The notes: generated by a model not told the origin, from the sequence alone. A stretch of DNA of 64,000 nt from Prado023 sp963697345 (GCA_963697345.1 CAVONS010000008.1:186001-250000); one strand, 5' to 3'. Counted from the first letter of the stretch, positions 9,046 through 18,430 are shown. Program-made: numbers and translations.

Positions 9046-9606
9046 CTACGGCCGGGCCAACCCCACGCCGCTGGCCAGCAGTGCCATGTCCATCTGTGTG
9101 ACCTGGGCCACGCACCAGGGGCTGAGCATCCAGGGCGCGTGAGTGGCCACGTCGGCCAGGACGTGGGGGTCCACCCAACGGGTCTCCATGACCTCGGTCG
9201 GGTCTGGGGCCAGGTCGCCCTCAAGCGACGCGATGAAGACCGGGCACACCTCGTTCTCGCGGATCCCGGACGCATCGATCGCCTCGTAGCGGAAGTCGGG
9301 CAGCAAGGGGCGGATCGATGTGGCGCTGGCGCCCAGTTCCTCACGCACACGTCGCTCAATCGCCTGCTCCATGGGCTCCCCGGGCTTGGGGTGCCCACAG
9401 CAGGAGTTGGTCCACACCCCCGGCCACGTCCGCTTGCCCAGCGCGCGTCGCGTGAGCAGCGTCTCGTCGTCGCCATTGACCAGGTAGCAGGAGAACGCGA
9501 GGTGCAGTGGTGTCTGGTCGGTGTGGACCGTCAGCCGATCTGCGGTGCCCATGGGCCGCGCGTCGGGTCCCAGAAGGACGACGAGATCCTCATCCATCGA
9601 GTTCAT
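9046..9606 (-). CDS. idi: Isopentenyl-diphosphate delta-isomerase, type 1
   Basis: A 186-residue Nudix-fold enzyme interconverting isopentenyl and dimethylallyl diphosphate, the entry step to carotenoid precursors. The active-site cysteine lies in TNSCCGHP and the catalytic glutamate region is ENEVCPVF; a Nudix-like helix with RRVREELG lies between them. Length matches the E. coli type (182 residues). The start at 9606 is preferred over an upstream frame extension rich in Arg/Ala/Gly. A CAGGAT hexamer 6 bases before the ATG could be a leaderless -10. It is divergent from crtI, tying it to carotenoid synthesis. Confidence 0.92.
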   Translation of the reverse strand: MNSMDEDLVVLLGPDARPMGTADRLTVHTDQTPLHLAFSCYLVNGDDETLLTRRALGKRTWPGVWTNSCCGHPKPGEPMEQAIERRVREELGASATSIRPLLPDFRYEAIDASGIRENEVCPVFIASLEGDLAPDPTEVMETRWVDPHVLADVATHAPWMLSPWCVAQVTQMDMALLASGVGLARP

Positions 9607-9757
9607 GGCCCAATCCTGCCCCGGGACGGGTCGGACCGCCTCCGCGGCCCCCCGTCGGCTCGCTGGCCGACCCGCAGCTCCCGCGGCACGTCCGGCGGGC
9701 CGCCCGGCAGCGGCTGCTCCGAGGAATCGACGACGGGCGCTGACCCGGGCGTGCACC

Positions 9758-9763
9758 TACAGT
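9758..9763 (+). promoter_or_regulatory. Candidate leaderless -10 element for crtI
   Basis: TACAGT ends 7 bases before the ATG at 9771 and there is no ribosome-binding site. Transcription would then start at or next to the ATG. This argues for ATG 9771 over the in-frame GTG at 9762, which overlaps the hexamer. Confidence 0.45.
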
Positions 9764-9770
9764 GACCGAC

Positions 9771-11312
9771 ATGCGTGCGGTCGTCGTAGGTAGCGGGTTC
9801 GGGGGGCTGGCGGCTGCCATCCGGTTGGCTGCCGCCGGGCATGACGTCACCGTCCTGGAGAAGCGTGATCAGATCGGTGGCCGGGCCTACCAGTACGAGC
9901 TGGACGGCTTCCGCTTCGACGGGGGCCCGACGGTGCTGACCGCGCCCTTCATGTTCGAGGAGCTGTTCGCCCTGGGCGGTGAGCGGCTGTCCGACCACGT
10001 TGAGCTGCTGCCACTTGATCCGTTCTACCGGGCCTTCGATGCCGATGGGCAGTCCTTCGACTATCACGCCGATGCGGCCCTGATGGCCGGCGAGGTGGCG
10101 GCACGCAGCCCGCAGGACGTGGCGGGCTTCCAGCGTCTGGGTCGCCAGGTCAGCGGCATCTTCGACGCCTTCTACCCCTATACCGAGCGATCGATGATGA
10201 AGCCCCAGGTCATGCTGGCCATGCTTCCCTACCTGGTGCGGCATCGAGCCATGCTCGACGTCCGGCGCATGGTCAACAGTTGCGTGCGGGACCCGTTCCT
10301 GCGTCAGGCACTGACGTTCCACCCGCTGCTGATCGGTGGCGACCCGGCATGGACGCCCGCGCTCTACACCCTCATCGTGGAGTTCGAGCGCCGATGGGGC
10401 GTGCACTACGCCATGGGTGGCACTGGCGCCCTCGTGGCTGCCCTGGGGGGCCTGCTCGAGCGGCTCGGTGGGCGGATCGTGGTCGACGCGGACGTCGAGC
10501 GGGTGCTGGTCGAGGGTGGGCGAGCGGTCGGGGTCCAGCTCAAGGATGGCACCCAGCACCCCGCAGATGTGGTGGTCTCCAACGCGGATCCGGGGCACAC
10601 CTACGAGACGCTGCTCGGCCATGAGCAGCGCGCCGCACCGGCTCGGGCCCGGCTTCGGCGCGCACGGCCGAGCATGTCGCTGCATGTGCTGTACCTCGGA
10701 GCTGACCGCACATGGCCGGACTCGCCCCTGGCGCACCACAACATGCTGTTCGCCCGTGACCAGAAGTCATCGATGCGCAGGGTGTTCCGGCCCGGCCGAG
10801 GCAGGGCCGGGGCGCAGGCCGCCCCCACGTCCGAGGACCTCTTCCTCTACGTTCACGTGCCCACCCGCTCCGATCCGAGTGTGGCTCCGCCGGGTTGTGA
10901 GGCGCTGTACGTGCTCGTGGCCACACCGGCGCTGCGGGGGGCGGAGGACAACACGCAGCGCGAGCAGGCGCGGGTCCGGGCGGCGGTCCTGGACGCCCTG
11001 GACAGCCGCTATCTCCCGGGGCTGGCCGACCACCTCGTGGTCGAGCACACGATCGGCCCAGAGCACTTCCGGGACGTGCTGAACACGCCCAGGGGCTCGG
11101 CCTTCTCGCTGCAGCCGACGTTGTTCCAGTCGGGCTGGTTCCGCCCGCACAACCGATCGCGGGCCGTGAAGGGTCTCTACCTGGTCGGGGCTGGAACACA
11201 CCCGGGTGCGGGTGTGCCGGCGGTCCTCGCCTCGGGCAAGATCGCGGCTGACCTGATCGCCACCGACCTGGATGCCCACGCGCAGGGCCGCACGGGGGCC
11301 AGGGTCGGATGA
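9771..11312 (+). CDS. crtI: Phytoene desaturase (CrtI family)
   Basis: A 513-residue FAD-dependent oxidoreductase of the CrtI family. The N-terminal Rossmann motif VVVGSGFGGLAAAIRLAAAG is followed by LEKRDQIGGRAY, and the C-terminal FAD motif reads LYLVGAGTHPGAGVPAVL. The family carries out stepwise desaturation of phytoene to neurosporene or lycopene, or later desaturations and ketolations of related carotenes. Phytoene desaturation is the simplest reading because the window has crtB and lycopene cyclase genes but no other crtI. The stop overlaps the start of the cleavage oxygenase gene by ATGA, so the two proteins are made together. Confidence 0.9.
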   Translation: MRAVVVGSGFGGLAAAIRLAAAGHDVTVLEKRDQIGGRAYQYELDGFRFDGGPTVLTAPFMFEELFALGGERLSDHVELLPLDPFYRAFDADGQSFDYHADAALMAGEVAARSPQDVAGFQRLGRQVSGIFDAFYPYTERSMMKPQVMLAMLPYLVRHRAMLDVRRMVNSCVRDPFLRQALTFHPLLIGGDPAWTPALYTLIVEFERRWGVHYAMGGTGALVAALGGLLERLGGRIVVDADVERVLVEGGRAVGVQLKDGTQHPADVVVSNADPGHTYETLLGHEQRAAPARARLRRARPSMSLHVLYLGADRTWPDSPLAHHNMLFARDQKSSMRRVFRPGRGRAGAQAAPTSEDLFLYVHVPTRSDPSVAPPGCEALYVLVATPALRGAEDNTQREQARVRAAVLDALDSRYLPGLADHLVVEHTIGPEHFRDVLNTPRGSAFSLQPTLFQSGWFRPHNRSRAVKGLYLVGAGTHPGAGVPAVLASGKIAADLIATDLDAHAQGRTGARVG

Positions 11313-12739
11313 CCACTGCGGACTACGCCGCCCTCGGGTTGGGGACCAGTCCCGAGACGGTCCTCGACGACGTCCCGGTGCAGGGGGCCCTGCCCACATG
11401 GTTGCAGGGCTCGCTGATCCGCAACGGCCCGGGAACCTTCCAGGTGGGCCAGCGTCGCTACCGGCACTGGTTCGACGGCCTGGCCATGCTTCATCGGTTC
11501 ACCTTCGCCGACGGCCGCGTCTCCTACGCCAACCGCTTCCTGGAGACCAAGGCCTACGCTGCGGCACGCGATGAGGGTCGGATCGCCTACCCCGAGTTCG
11601 CGACTGATCCCTGTCGCTCGCTGTTCGCCCGTGCGATGGCGGTCTTCGATCCCGAGGTCACCGACAGCGCGAAGGTCAATGTCGCCCGGGTGGCTGAGCG
11701 CTACCTCGCGCTGGCAGAGACCCCGATCCAGGTCGAGTTCGACCCTGACACCCTGCGCACCGTAGGCGTCCTGGGCTGGGACACCTCGACCTTCGCAAGG
11801 ATGACCACGGTCCACCCGCACCTCGATGGCCAGCGCCAAGAGGCGATCAACCTCGTCACGCGCTTCGGAGCGTCGAGCAGCTATGTCCTGCGCCGCGTGG
11901 ACACGAGTGATCCGGCCAACGTCAGCAGCACTACCCTGGCATCCAAGCGGGTCCGGCGGCCCGCCTACATCCACTCCTTCGGGATGTCCGGGGCGCACCT
12001 GGTGATCGCGGAGTTCCCGCTGGTGGTCAACCCGCTGTCGTTGCTGGCATGGCGTCGGCCCTACATCGAGAACTTCCGTTGGGAGCCCGGACGTGGCACG
12101 AAGCTCCACGTGTTCGATCGCCAGACGGGCAGCCACGTCCGCACCGTGACCACCGAGGCCTTCTTCGCGTTCCACCATGTGAACGCCTTCGACCTCGACG
12201 GGGAGCTCGTGGTCGACCTGGTCGGCTACGACGACGCCTCTGTGATCGACGCCTTCTACCTCAACCGCCTCGAGGACCCCGACGTCGCGATCCCGCGGGG
12301 GACACTGCGCCGGTACCGGATCCCGTTGGCCTCGGCCGCCGGCGACGTCACCGGCGAGGTCCTGTGCGAGACCGCCCTCGAGCTGCCCACCCTGGACTAC
12401 GCACGGATGAACACGAGCCCGGAGCACCGGTACGTCTACGGAGTGGGCCTGCACGCTGAGCGCGGCTTCTACGACCAACTGGTCAAGATCGACATACACG
12501 CACGCAGCGCGACGACCTGGCGGGCGCCGGAGAGCTACCCGGGGGAGGGGGTGTTCGTCAGGCGCCCGGGTGCCCTGGAGGAGGACGACGGTGTCGTGCT
12601 GTCAGTCGTGCTCGACGCCGCGCGTGGCGTCTCGTTCCTCCTGGTCCTCGACGCGCGAACGTTCGCCGAGGTGGCTCGAGCAGAACTGCCGCATCCGGTT
12701 CTCTTCGGCTATCACGGGCAGTTCTTCGACGACGTGTGA
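11309..12739 (+). CDS. Carotenoid cleavage oxygenase (RPE65/BCO family)
   Basis: A 476-residue seven-bladed propeller oxygenase with non-haem Fe(II). The early family motif LIRNGPG is at 36-42. The four iron-ligand histidine regions are present: HPH (169-171), IHSFG (H222), FHHVNAF (H289/H290) and a C-terminal FGYHGQF (H469). Such enzymes cut carotenoids or apocarotenoids at a double bond, giving retinal or other apocarotenals; the cleavage position cannot be told from sequence. It overlaps crtI by 4 bases. With lycopene cyclase genes elsewhere in the window, cleavage of beta-carotene to retinal is one possibility, but no rhodopsin gene is present here. Confidence 0.9.
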   Translation: MTTADYAALGLGTSPETVLDDVPVQGALPTWLQGSLIRNGPGTFQVGQRRYRHWFDGLAMLHRFTFADGRVSYANRFLETKAYAAARDEGRIAYPEFATDPCRSLFARAMAVFDPEVTDSAKVNVARVAERYLALAETPIQVEFDPDTLRTVGVLGWDTSTFARMTTVHPHLDGQRQEAINLVTRFGASSSYVLRRVDTSDPANVSSTTLASKRVRRPAYIHSFGMSGAHLVIAEFPLVVNPLSLLAWRRPYIENFRWEPGRGTKLHVFDRQTGSHVRTVTTEAFFAFHHVNAFDLDGELVVDLVGYDDASVIDAFYLNRLEDPDVAIPRGTLRRYRIPLASAAGDVTGEVLCETALELPTLDYARMNTSPEHRYVYGVGLHAERGFYDQLVKIDIHARSATTWRAPESYPGEGVFVRRPGALEEDDGVVLSVVLDAARGVSFLLVLDARTFAEVARAELPHPVLFGYHGQFFDDV

Positions 12740-12776
12740 ACGGGCGGATGCCCCATCGGTCGCGAGGATGGTGGCG

Positions 12777-14231
12777 CTAGGTCATCTCGTCGCTGATCTC
12801 GTCACCGAGGCGCACCACGGTCTCCAGGAACTCGTCGACGTGCGCAGTCGTGGTGCGTGCGTTGATGAAACACGGACGTAGGACGTAGCTGCCGTCGACG
12901 AACGTCGAACTGATGATGATCGGGGTCTCGCGGGCAAGCCGGCGCAGGATGCGCGAGTTCACGGCGTCCCAGTCCAGGCCATCCCCAGTGCGGTAGCGGA
13001 AGCCGCAGATCGACAGCACAGGCTCGGCCAGGACCTCGAGGCGGGGATGCTCATGGGCGCGGGCACTGACGTGACGCGCGAAGTCGTTGTCAGCCACGAT
13101 GCGCGCGCGCATCCCCTCGACGCCCAACTCACGCAGGATCGCCCAGACCATGATCCCGCGAGGTGGCGAGGAGAGCTCGACCCCGAAGTCGAAGTACGGG
13201 ATGCCCATGGCATCCAGCGACGACTGGACGTCGCCGTCGGACATGCTGCCCTCGAGGTAGTCGGCCGGCTCCTGGGTGAAGGCGCGATGCAGGACGGCGC
13301 GGTCGCGCACGAACGTGGCCGCGACTCCCACTGGTGCCCCGAGCCACTTGTGCGGATCGGTGATGACCGAGTCCGCGAGATCGAGTCCGTCGTAGAGGGC
13401 CGTGACCCGCTCATCGAGGATGCCCGGCAGCCCGTAGGCGCCATCGACGTGGAACCAGGCGCCGTACGCGCCCGCCAGCTCGCCCGCACCCCGCAGGGGG
13501 TCGATCGCGCCGGTGTTCGTCGTCCCGGCCGAGGCCACCACGGCCACGGGCAGGATCCCCGCCCTTGCGTCCCGGCTCAGGGCCAGGGCCAGGGCGCCCA
13601 GGTCCATGCGCCTGTCGGCATCCACCGGGATCGAGCGCACGGAGTTGCGCCCGAGGCCGAGCACTCCCGCGGCGCGAGCCACTGTGTGATGGGCCTGCGT
13701 CGTGGCATAGATGGCAAGCCGTCGACCGTCGAGCCCCAGGCCGGATGGGTCGAGCCCCGCGCCCTCGAGGGCGTGTTGGCGTGCGGCTCCCAGGGCGATG
13801 AGGTTCGCGGTCGAGCCTCCGCTGGAGTAGACCCCGAGCATGTGTGGCCCCAGCCCGCACAGCTCCGCGAGCCACGTGAGGGACAGTTCCTCCACCTGGT
13901 GGAAGGCGCTGATCAGTTGGCGTTGAGGTGCGGCCAGCATCGCTCCCGTGGCGACGACGGTCGGCAGCGTCGTGGGGCCGGTCGTGATCCAACCCCATGA
14001 CGAGGGCGAGGTCAGCCGGTTGCCGTGGGGCAGGACCAGCCGAAGGTACTCGTCGAGGGTGGAGCCCGCACCGATTCCCTGCTCGGGGAGCGGTCCCGAC
14101 AGCTCGGACTGCCAGTCGATGTCCGAGGCCAGGGCGTCGGTCATGGTGGATTCGAGCAACTCGTCCACCGCGTGGCCGACCTGTCCCAGGTACGCGCCGA
14201 ACCCGCCGACCTCGGGATGGTGGATTGCCAT
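12777..14231 (-). CDS. Pyridoxal-dependent group II amino acid decarboxylase
   Basis: A 484-residue fold-type I PLP enzyme of the aromatic amino acid/glutamate decarboxylase group. The PLP-binding aspartate and nearby histidine are in WFHVDGAYG, and the Schiff-base lysine is in DPHKWLGAPVG. An N-terminal stretch resembles decarboxylase dimerisation arms, and the TSPSSWGW segment is typical of the group. The substrate (aromatic amino acid, histidine, glutamate or other) is undetermined. The start is set at ATG 14231 because a TAAGGT element lies 8 bases before it and the upstream extension looks non-coding. It is divergent from a thioesterase gene and converges on the cleavage oxygenase gene. 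Confidence 0.85.
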   Translation of the reverse strand: MAIHHPEVGGFGAYLGQVGHAVDELLESTMTDALASDIDWQSELSGPLPEQGIGAGSTLDEYLRLVLPHGNRLTSPSSWGWITTGPTTLPTVVATGAMLAAPQRQLISAFHQVEELSLTWLAELCGLGPHMLGVYSSGGSTANLIALGAARQHALEGAGLDPSGLGLDGRRLAIYATTQAHHTVARAAGVLGLGRNSVRSIPVDADRRMDLGALALALSRDARAGILPVAVVASAGTTNTGAIDPLRGAGELAGAYGAWFHVDGAYGLPGILDERVTALYDGLDLADSVITDPHKWLGAPVGVAATFVRDRAVLHRAFTQEPADYLEGSMSDGDVQSSLDAMGIPYFDFGVELSSPPRGIMVWAILRELGVEGMRARIVADNDFARHVSARAHEHPRLEVLAEPVLSICGFRYRTGDGLDWDAVNSRILRRLARETPIIISSTFVDGSYVLRPCFINARTTTAHVDEFLETVVRLGDEISDEMT

Positions 14232-14239
14232 GGTCGGCC

Positions 14240-14245
14240 ACCTTA
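14240..14245 (-). promoter_or_regulatory. Candidate leaderless -10 element for the PLP decarboxylase
   Basis: Read on the minus strand this is TAAGGT, 8 bases before the ATG at 14231. It overlaps an AAGGTGG that could instead act as a ribosome-binding site, so leaderless initiation is less certain here. Confidence 0.3.
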
Positions 14246-14353
14246 CTGCGCGGGCGGGCGCTGCGGGGCCTGAGGATGAGCCGATCACATGGTGACCGAA
14301 GTCTGGCCCGACCGCCGAAGGATCGGGACGGGCCTTCTGGGAGGCTGGAGGGC

Positions 14354-14833
14354 ATGGAATCGATGGACCCAGCCTCTCCGCCGGGCGAGCTGAGCATCCA
14401 GGAGCGGCTCTACCCGCACCTGACCTGCTTCGGCTGCGGGCACGCCAACCCGAAGGGTCTGCATCTGCGCAGCTATCCGGGCGACGGTGAGGTGACGGCG
14501 CGGTTCCACCCGTGGCCGGAGCACGACAACGGCTTCGGGTTCCTCAACGGCGGGATCATCGCCACCGTCCTGGACTGCCACAGTGGGGCCGCGGTGTTCG
14601 ACGAGTCCGCCCGGCGCGGTGAGCGGATGGGTGCCGGCGACCCACTGATCTACGTCACGGCGGGCCTCGACGTGCGATACCTGCGCCCCTGCCCGCTGGA
14701 TGAGCGCCTGGACCTGCGCGCCGTGATCGCATCGGCATCGGCCGACCAGATGACGGTCGACGTCGAGCTCTCCTGGGATGGTCGGCCCCGGGCGTCAGCG
14801 TCGACGTTGTGGAAGCGGTGGCGCCCCCGGTAG
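14354..14833 (+). CDS. PaaI/hotdog-fold thioesterase-like protein
   Basis: A 159-residue hotdog-fold protein. The core shows CFGCGHANPKGLHL near the N-terminus, then the GFGFLNGGIIATVLDCHSG helix with the catalytic-type Gly/Asp region, and DVRYLRPCPLDERL near the C-terminus. Relatives hydrolyse acyl-CoA thioesters; the CFGCG start is frequent in actinobacterial members. Start choice is between ATG 14354 (spacing from GGAGG only 2 bases, but GAGG at 9) and ATG 14363. It may share a transcript with the aminotransferase 75 bases downstream. Confidence 0.78.
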   Translation: MESMDPASPPGELSIQERLYPHLTCFGCGHANPKGLHLRSYPGDGEVTARFHPWPEHDNGFGFLNGGIIATVLDCHSGAAVFDESARRGERMGAGDPLIYVTAGLDVRYLRPCPLDERLDLRAVIASASADQMTVDVELSWDGRPRASASTLWKRWRPR

Positions 14834-14863
14834 TTGGGCAGGGCAACGGTGCGATCGGACGGA

Positions 14864-14869
14864 TAGCCT
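14864..14869 (+). promoter_or_regulatory. Candidate -10 element for the class III aminotransferase
   Basis: TAGCCT lies 39 bases before the ATG at 14909, matching the TAGNCT variant found before several genes here. There is no clear -35. A TGGAGA sequence before the ATG could serve as the ribosome-binding site. Confidence 0.35.
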
Positions 14870-14908
14870 CAGGGTCGACCCCCCGACCAGTGACTGGAGA
14901 TCGTTCAC

Positions 14909-16339
14909 ATGACCGTCGACCCGACCCGCAGCGCCACGGCCGCACCCGCATGGCCCGAGCACGATCCAGCCACCTGGCGCAACATCCCGTCCTCATCCAC
15001 GCCCCTGGATCCGGCACGGATCGAGGCGCTGACTGCGGCTGAGTGGGAGCGCTTCTCGGCGTCGACAGGCGGATCGGCCGCCCACCACAACCGCGCGTTG
15101 GGGTCCCTTCCCCTGGGGGTCACCTCCTCGTTCCAGCACTGGGAGCCCTACCCGGTGGCCATCTCTGCGGCCAAGGGCGCATGGCTCACTGACGTGGACG
15201 GCCGGCAGCTGCTGGACCTGTCCATGGGGTTCGGCGCGATGCTGGTCGGTCATCTGAACCCGGCAGTCGTCGAGGCAGTCACCCGCGCCATGGAGGTCGG
15301 GACACTGTTCGTCACGCCGTCCCCATCGGCCACGGAGGTGGCCGAGCGCTTCCAGCAGCGGTTCGAGCTCGACCAGCTGCGGTTCACGAACTCAGGCACT
15401 GAGGCCACGATGTACGCGGTGCGCACGGCCCGCGCCTACACGCAGCGCCACGCGATCATCAAGATCGAGGGTGGCTACCACGGCGGCTACGACGCGCTGT
15501 CAGTGTCGGTCAAGCCAGAGGTCGAGGAATCCGGCCCGGAGCACGCTCCGATCCCGGTCGTGCCCTTCGAGGTGGAGGCAGGCACCGTCCACGTGGTGCC
15601 CTACAACGACCTCGAACGACTTGAGGCGATCCTCGCCGAGCACGCCTCGGAGATCGCGGCGGTCGTCATGGAGCCCGTCCTGGAGAACATCTCGATCGTG
15701 GTGCCCGATGCCGGCTACCTGGCCGGGGTCCGCGAGGCCTGTGACCGCCATGGTGTCCTGCTGGTCTTCGACGAGGTGAAGACGGGGCTGACCGCCGGGT
15801 ACGGCGGCGCCTCACAGCGCGTGGGCATCACCCCTGACCTTGTCTGCCTGGCCAAGAGCGTCGGCGGCGGCCTCCCGCTGGCCGTGTTCGGCGGCCGGGC
15901 CGAGGTCATGGCCACGGTCACCGACAACCGGATGCCGCACTTCGGCACGTACAACGGCAATCCGCTGGTGATGGCCGCGGCGGCCGCTGTCGACGAGGTC
16001 TGCACCCGGGAGGCCCTGGCGGACGCCGAGGACCTCAACGACGACGCGCTGCGCGCCATCGACGACCTCATCCGAACCCACGAGCTTCCGGCCCACACGG
16101 TCGGGTTCGGCGTCAAGGGGGCGGTGACCTGGGCCACGACTCCCGTGCGCAACTACCGGGACTACAAGCGCACCGACTTCGCCACAGCCGAGCTGAGCTG
16201 GCTGTGGGGCGTGAACCGCGGGATCCTGACACCGCCCGGGCTCGACGAGCAGTGGCTGGTGTCGCTGGCCCACACGAAGCACGACATGGGCCTGTTGGTG
16301 GATTCGTTCGCTGAGCTCGCCGAGGCCCTGCGGGCCTGA
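14909..16339 (+). CDS. Class III PLP-dependent aminotransferase (glutamate-1-semialdehyde aminomutase-like)
   Basis: A 476-residue fold-type I aminotransferase. Landmarks are FTNSGTEATMYAVRTARAYT, the EGGYHGGYD motif, VFDEVKTG with the PLP-contacting aspartate, and the Schiff-base lysine in CLAKSVGGGLPL. Overall layout is closest to glutamate-1-semialdehyde aminomutases, but it is longer (about 430 is usual) with an N-terminal extension of roughly 60 residues, and it is not among other haem genes, so a different amino-donor substrate is likely. It lies 75 bases after the thioesterase gene and converges on recQ. An amine or amino-acid catabolic role together with the decarboxylase across the divergent promoter is only a guess. 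Confidence 0.82.
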   Translation: MTVDPTRSATAAPAWPEHDPATWRNIPSSSTPLDPARIEALTAAEWERFSASTGGSAAHHNRALGSLPLGVTSSFQHWEPYPVAISAAKGAWLTDVDGRQLLDLSMGFGAMLVGHLNPAVVEAVTRAMEVGTLFVTPSPSATEVAERFQQRFELDQLRFTNSGTEATMYAVRTARAYTQRHAIIKIEGGYHGGYDALSVSVKPEVEESGPEHAPIPVVPFEVEAGTVHVVPYNDLERLEAILAEHASEIAAVVMEPVLENISIVVPDAGYLAGVREACDRHGVLLVFDEVKTGLTAGYGGASQRVGITPDLVCLAKSVGGGLPLAVFGGRAEVMATVTDNRMPHFGTYNGNPLVMAAAAAVDEVCTREALADAEDLNDDALRAIDDLIRTHELPAHTVGFGVKGAVTWATTPVRNYRDYKRTDFATAELSWLWGVNRGILTPPGLDEQWLVSLAHTKHDMGLLVDSFAELAEALRA

Positions 16340-16378
16340 GGGTCTGAGCGGCCGGTTGAGGTGGGGTTCGGGCCCAGT

Positions 16379-18262
16379 TCAGCCGGATTCAGCCCGGCCC
16401 ACCGCGGCCAGGATGCGCTCGCCGTACCTGTCGGCCTTGGCGGCACCGATCCCCGGCACGTCCAGGAGTGCCTCGGTGCTGTCCGGGCGCCGCGTGGCGA
16501 TCTCACGCAGGGTGGCATCGTGGAAGACCACGTAGGCAGGCACGCCCTGCTCGTCGGCGATCGACTTGCGCTCGGTGCGCAGCGCTTCGAAGAGGTCGCC
16601 GTCGGGGCCATCGAGGGCCACCGCTGGTGATGCGCTGCCCGCGCCCCCCCGAGATCGCCGCGTGGACCTCGCCGGCTTCGGGGTGGCTCGGCGCAGGTCG
16701 AGGCGGGTCTCGCCGCGCAGGACCCCTCCGGCCGCGTCGGTCACACGCAGCGCCCCGTAGGCGCCGGCATCCGAGGTCAGAAGCCCTCGGGCGACCAGTT
16801 GGCGGGCGACACTGCGCCACGTTTGCGCGTCGAGATCCGCCCCGACCCCGAAGGTGGGGAGTTGATCATGCTCGAGATCGACGATCCGCTCCGTCGAACG
16901 TCCCATGAGCAGGTCGATGATGTGTCCTGCGCCGAATCGTTGGCCCGTCCTGATGGCCCCCGAGAGGAACTTCTGCGCTTCGACCGTCCCATCCCACATG
17001 ATGGGTGGGGCCAGGCAGGTGTCGCAGTTCCCGCAGGGCTGGGACTGCTCGCCGAAGTAGTCGAGGAGGACCACTCGGCGGCAGGTGGGCACCTCGCAGT
17101 AGCCCAAGAGCGCGTCGAGCTTGGCCGCCTCCACCCGCCGGACCTCGGGGGGCGCATCGGAGGCGTCGATCCACGACTTCTGCATCACGACGTCGGCCAG
17201 CCCATAGGCCAGCCAGGCGTGGGCGGGTTCACCATCGCGACCGGCGCGGCCGGTCTCCTGGTAGTAGGCCTCCATGCTCTTGGGAAGGTCCAGGTGCGCC
17301 ACGAATCGCACATCCGGCTTGTCGATGCCCATACCGAAGGCGATCGTTGCCACGACGACGACGCCCTCTTCGCGCTGGAAGCGGTCCTGGGTCGACCTGC
17401 GCGACGCTGCGTCCATCCCGGCGTGGTAGGCCAGCGCCGTGAAGCCGTGGTCGTTGAGCCAGGCGGCCGTCTGGTCCACCTTCTTGCGTGACGAGCAGTA
17501 CACGATCCCGGAGGAGCCCGTGGGGGGTGAGCTGTCGGGCGCGCCCTCGAGGAAGCTCAGCAACTGCTCGCGAGCGTTGTCCTTCTCGATCACGCTGTAG
17601 CGGATGTTGGGCCGGTCGAAGCTCGACAGGAACATGGGCGCGTCCCCGAGAGCCAGTCGGGAGCGGATCTCGGCCCGTGTGAGCTGGTCAGCGGTGGCTG
17701 TCAGGGCCAGCCTGGGGACGTCGGGGAACCGTTCGGCCAGCACGGACAGGCCGAGGTACTCCGGGCGGAAGTCATGGCCCCATTGGGACACGCAGTGCGC
17801 CTCGTCGATGGCGAACAGGGCCAGCCCGTGCCCGGCGTGGATCCTGTCGAGCTGGGCCAGGAAGCCCCCACTGACCAGTCGCTCGGGGGCGACGTAGAGC
17901 AGGTCGAGCTCGCCGGTGGTCATCGACCGGATCACGTCTGCCGCAGCCTGCGCGTCCAGGCTCGAGTTCAGGAAGGCGGCACGCACGCCGAGCAGCCGCA
18001 GCGCGTCAACCTGGTCCTGCATCAGGGCGATGAGGGGTGAGACCACGACGCCGAGCCCGGGAGCGGCGATCGCGGGGACCTGGTAGCACAACGACTTGCC
18101 GCCGCCGGTCGGCATCAGGACCAGGGCATCGCCTCCGGACATGACCTGCTCGATGATCTCGGCCTGGGCACCACGGAACTGCGCGTAGCCGAACACCTCC
18201 GTGAGGATGCTCAAGGGGTCCCCAGCCGACTGGTGGCTGGGTGCGCGGGTGGGGGCAGGCAT
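16379..18262 (-). CDS. recQ: ATP-dependent DNA helicase RecQ
   Basis: A 627-residue 3'-5' DNA helicase for recombination and repair. Seen in order: FRGAQAEII, Walker A MPTGGGKSLCYQ, the DEAH box in IDEAHCVSQWGHDFRPEY, motif VI QETGRAGRDG, a RQC zinc site (cysteines in YCEVPTCRR and CGNCDTCL), a winged helix, and a C-terminal HRDC domain (about 545-627) ending in an HhH-like GIGAAKADRYGE. Length matches RecQ with one HRDC domain. The start at ATG 18262 gives the normal N-terminus; a much longer upstream open frame is non-coding in character. No strong ribosome-binding site is visible. Confidence 0.95.
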   Translation of the reverse strand: MPAPTRAPSHQSAGDPLSILTEVFGYAQFRGAQAEIIEQVMSGGDALVLMPTGGGKSLCYQVPAIAAPGLGVVVSPLIALMQDQVDALRLLGVRAAFLNSSLDAQAAADVIRSMTTGELDLLYVAPERLVSGGFLAQLDRIHAGHGLALFAIDEAHCVSQWGHDFRPEYLGLSVLAERFPDVPRLALTATADQLTRAEIRSRLALGDAPMFLSSFDRPNIRYSVIEKDNAREQLLSFLEGAPDSSPPTGSSGIVYCSSRKKVDQTAAWLNDHGFTALAYHAGMDAASRRSTQDRFQREEGVVVVATIAFGMGIDKPDVRFVAHLDLPKSMEAYYQETGRAGRDGEPAHAWLAYGLADVVMQKSWIDASDAPPEVRRVEAAKLDALLGYCEVPTCRRVVLLDYFGEQSQPCGNCDTCLAPPIMWDGTVEAQKFLSGAIRTGQRFGAGHIIDLLMGRSTERIVDLEHDQLPTFGVGADLDAQTWRSVARQLVARGLLTSDAGAYGALRVTDAAGGVLRGETRLDLRRATPKPARSTRRSRGGAGSASPAVALDGPDGDLFEALRTERKSIADEQGVPAYVVFHDATLREIATRRPDSTEALLDVPGIGAAKADRYGERILAAVGRAESG

Positions 18263-18430
18263 GGCAGTGATTGTCCACTGCCAGGCTGACAACGGTTCAT
18301 TGACCGGGCCGGTTCGTGCGCCCGGATGCGGGATACGCTTCAGCGCCTCAGCTCGAGCCGCGCCGGGCGGCGGCCAACACCCCACGTGTGGCCCCCGATG
18401 AGGGCGACCATGGACGCCAGGAGGTCGAGG

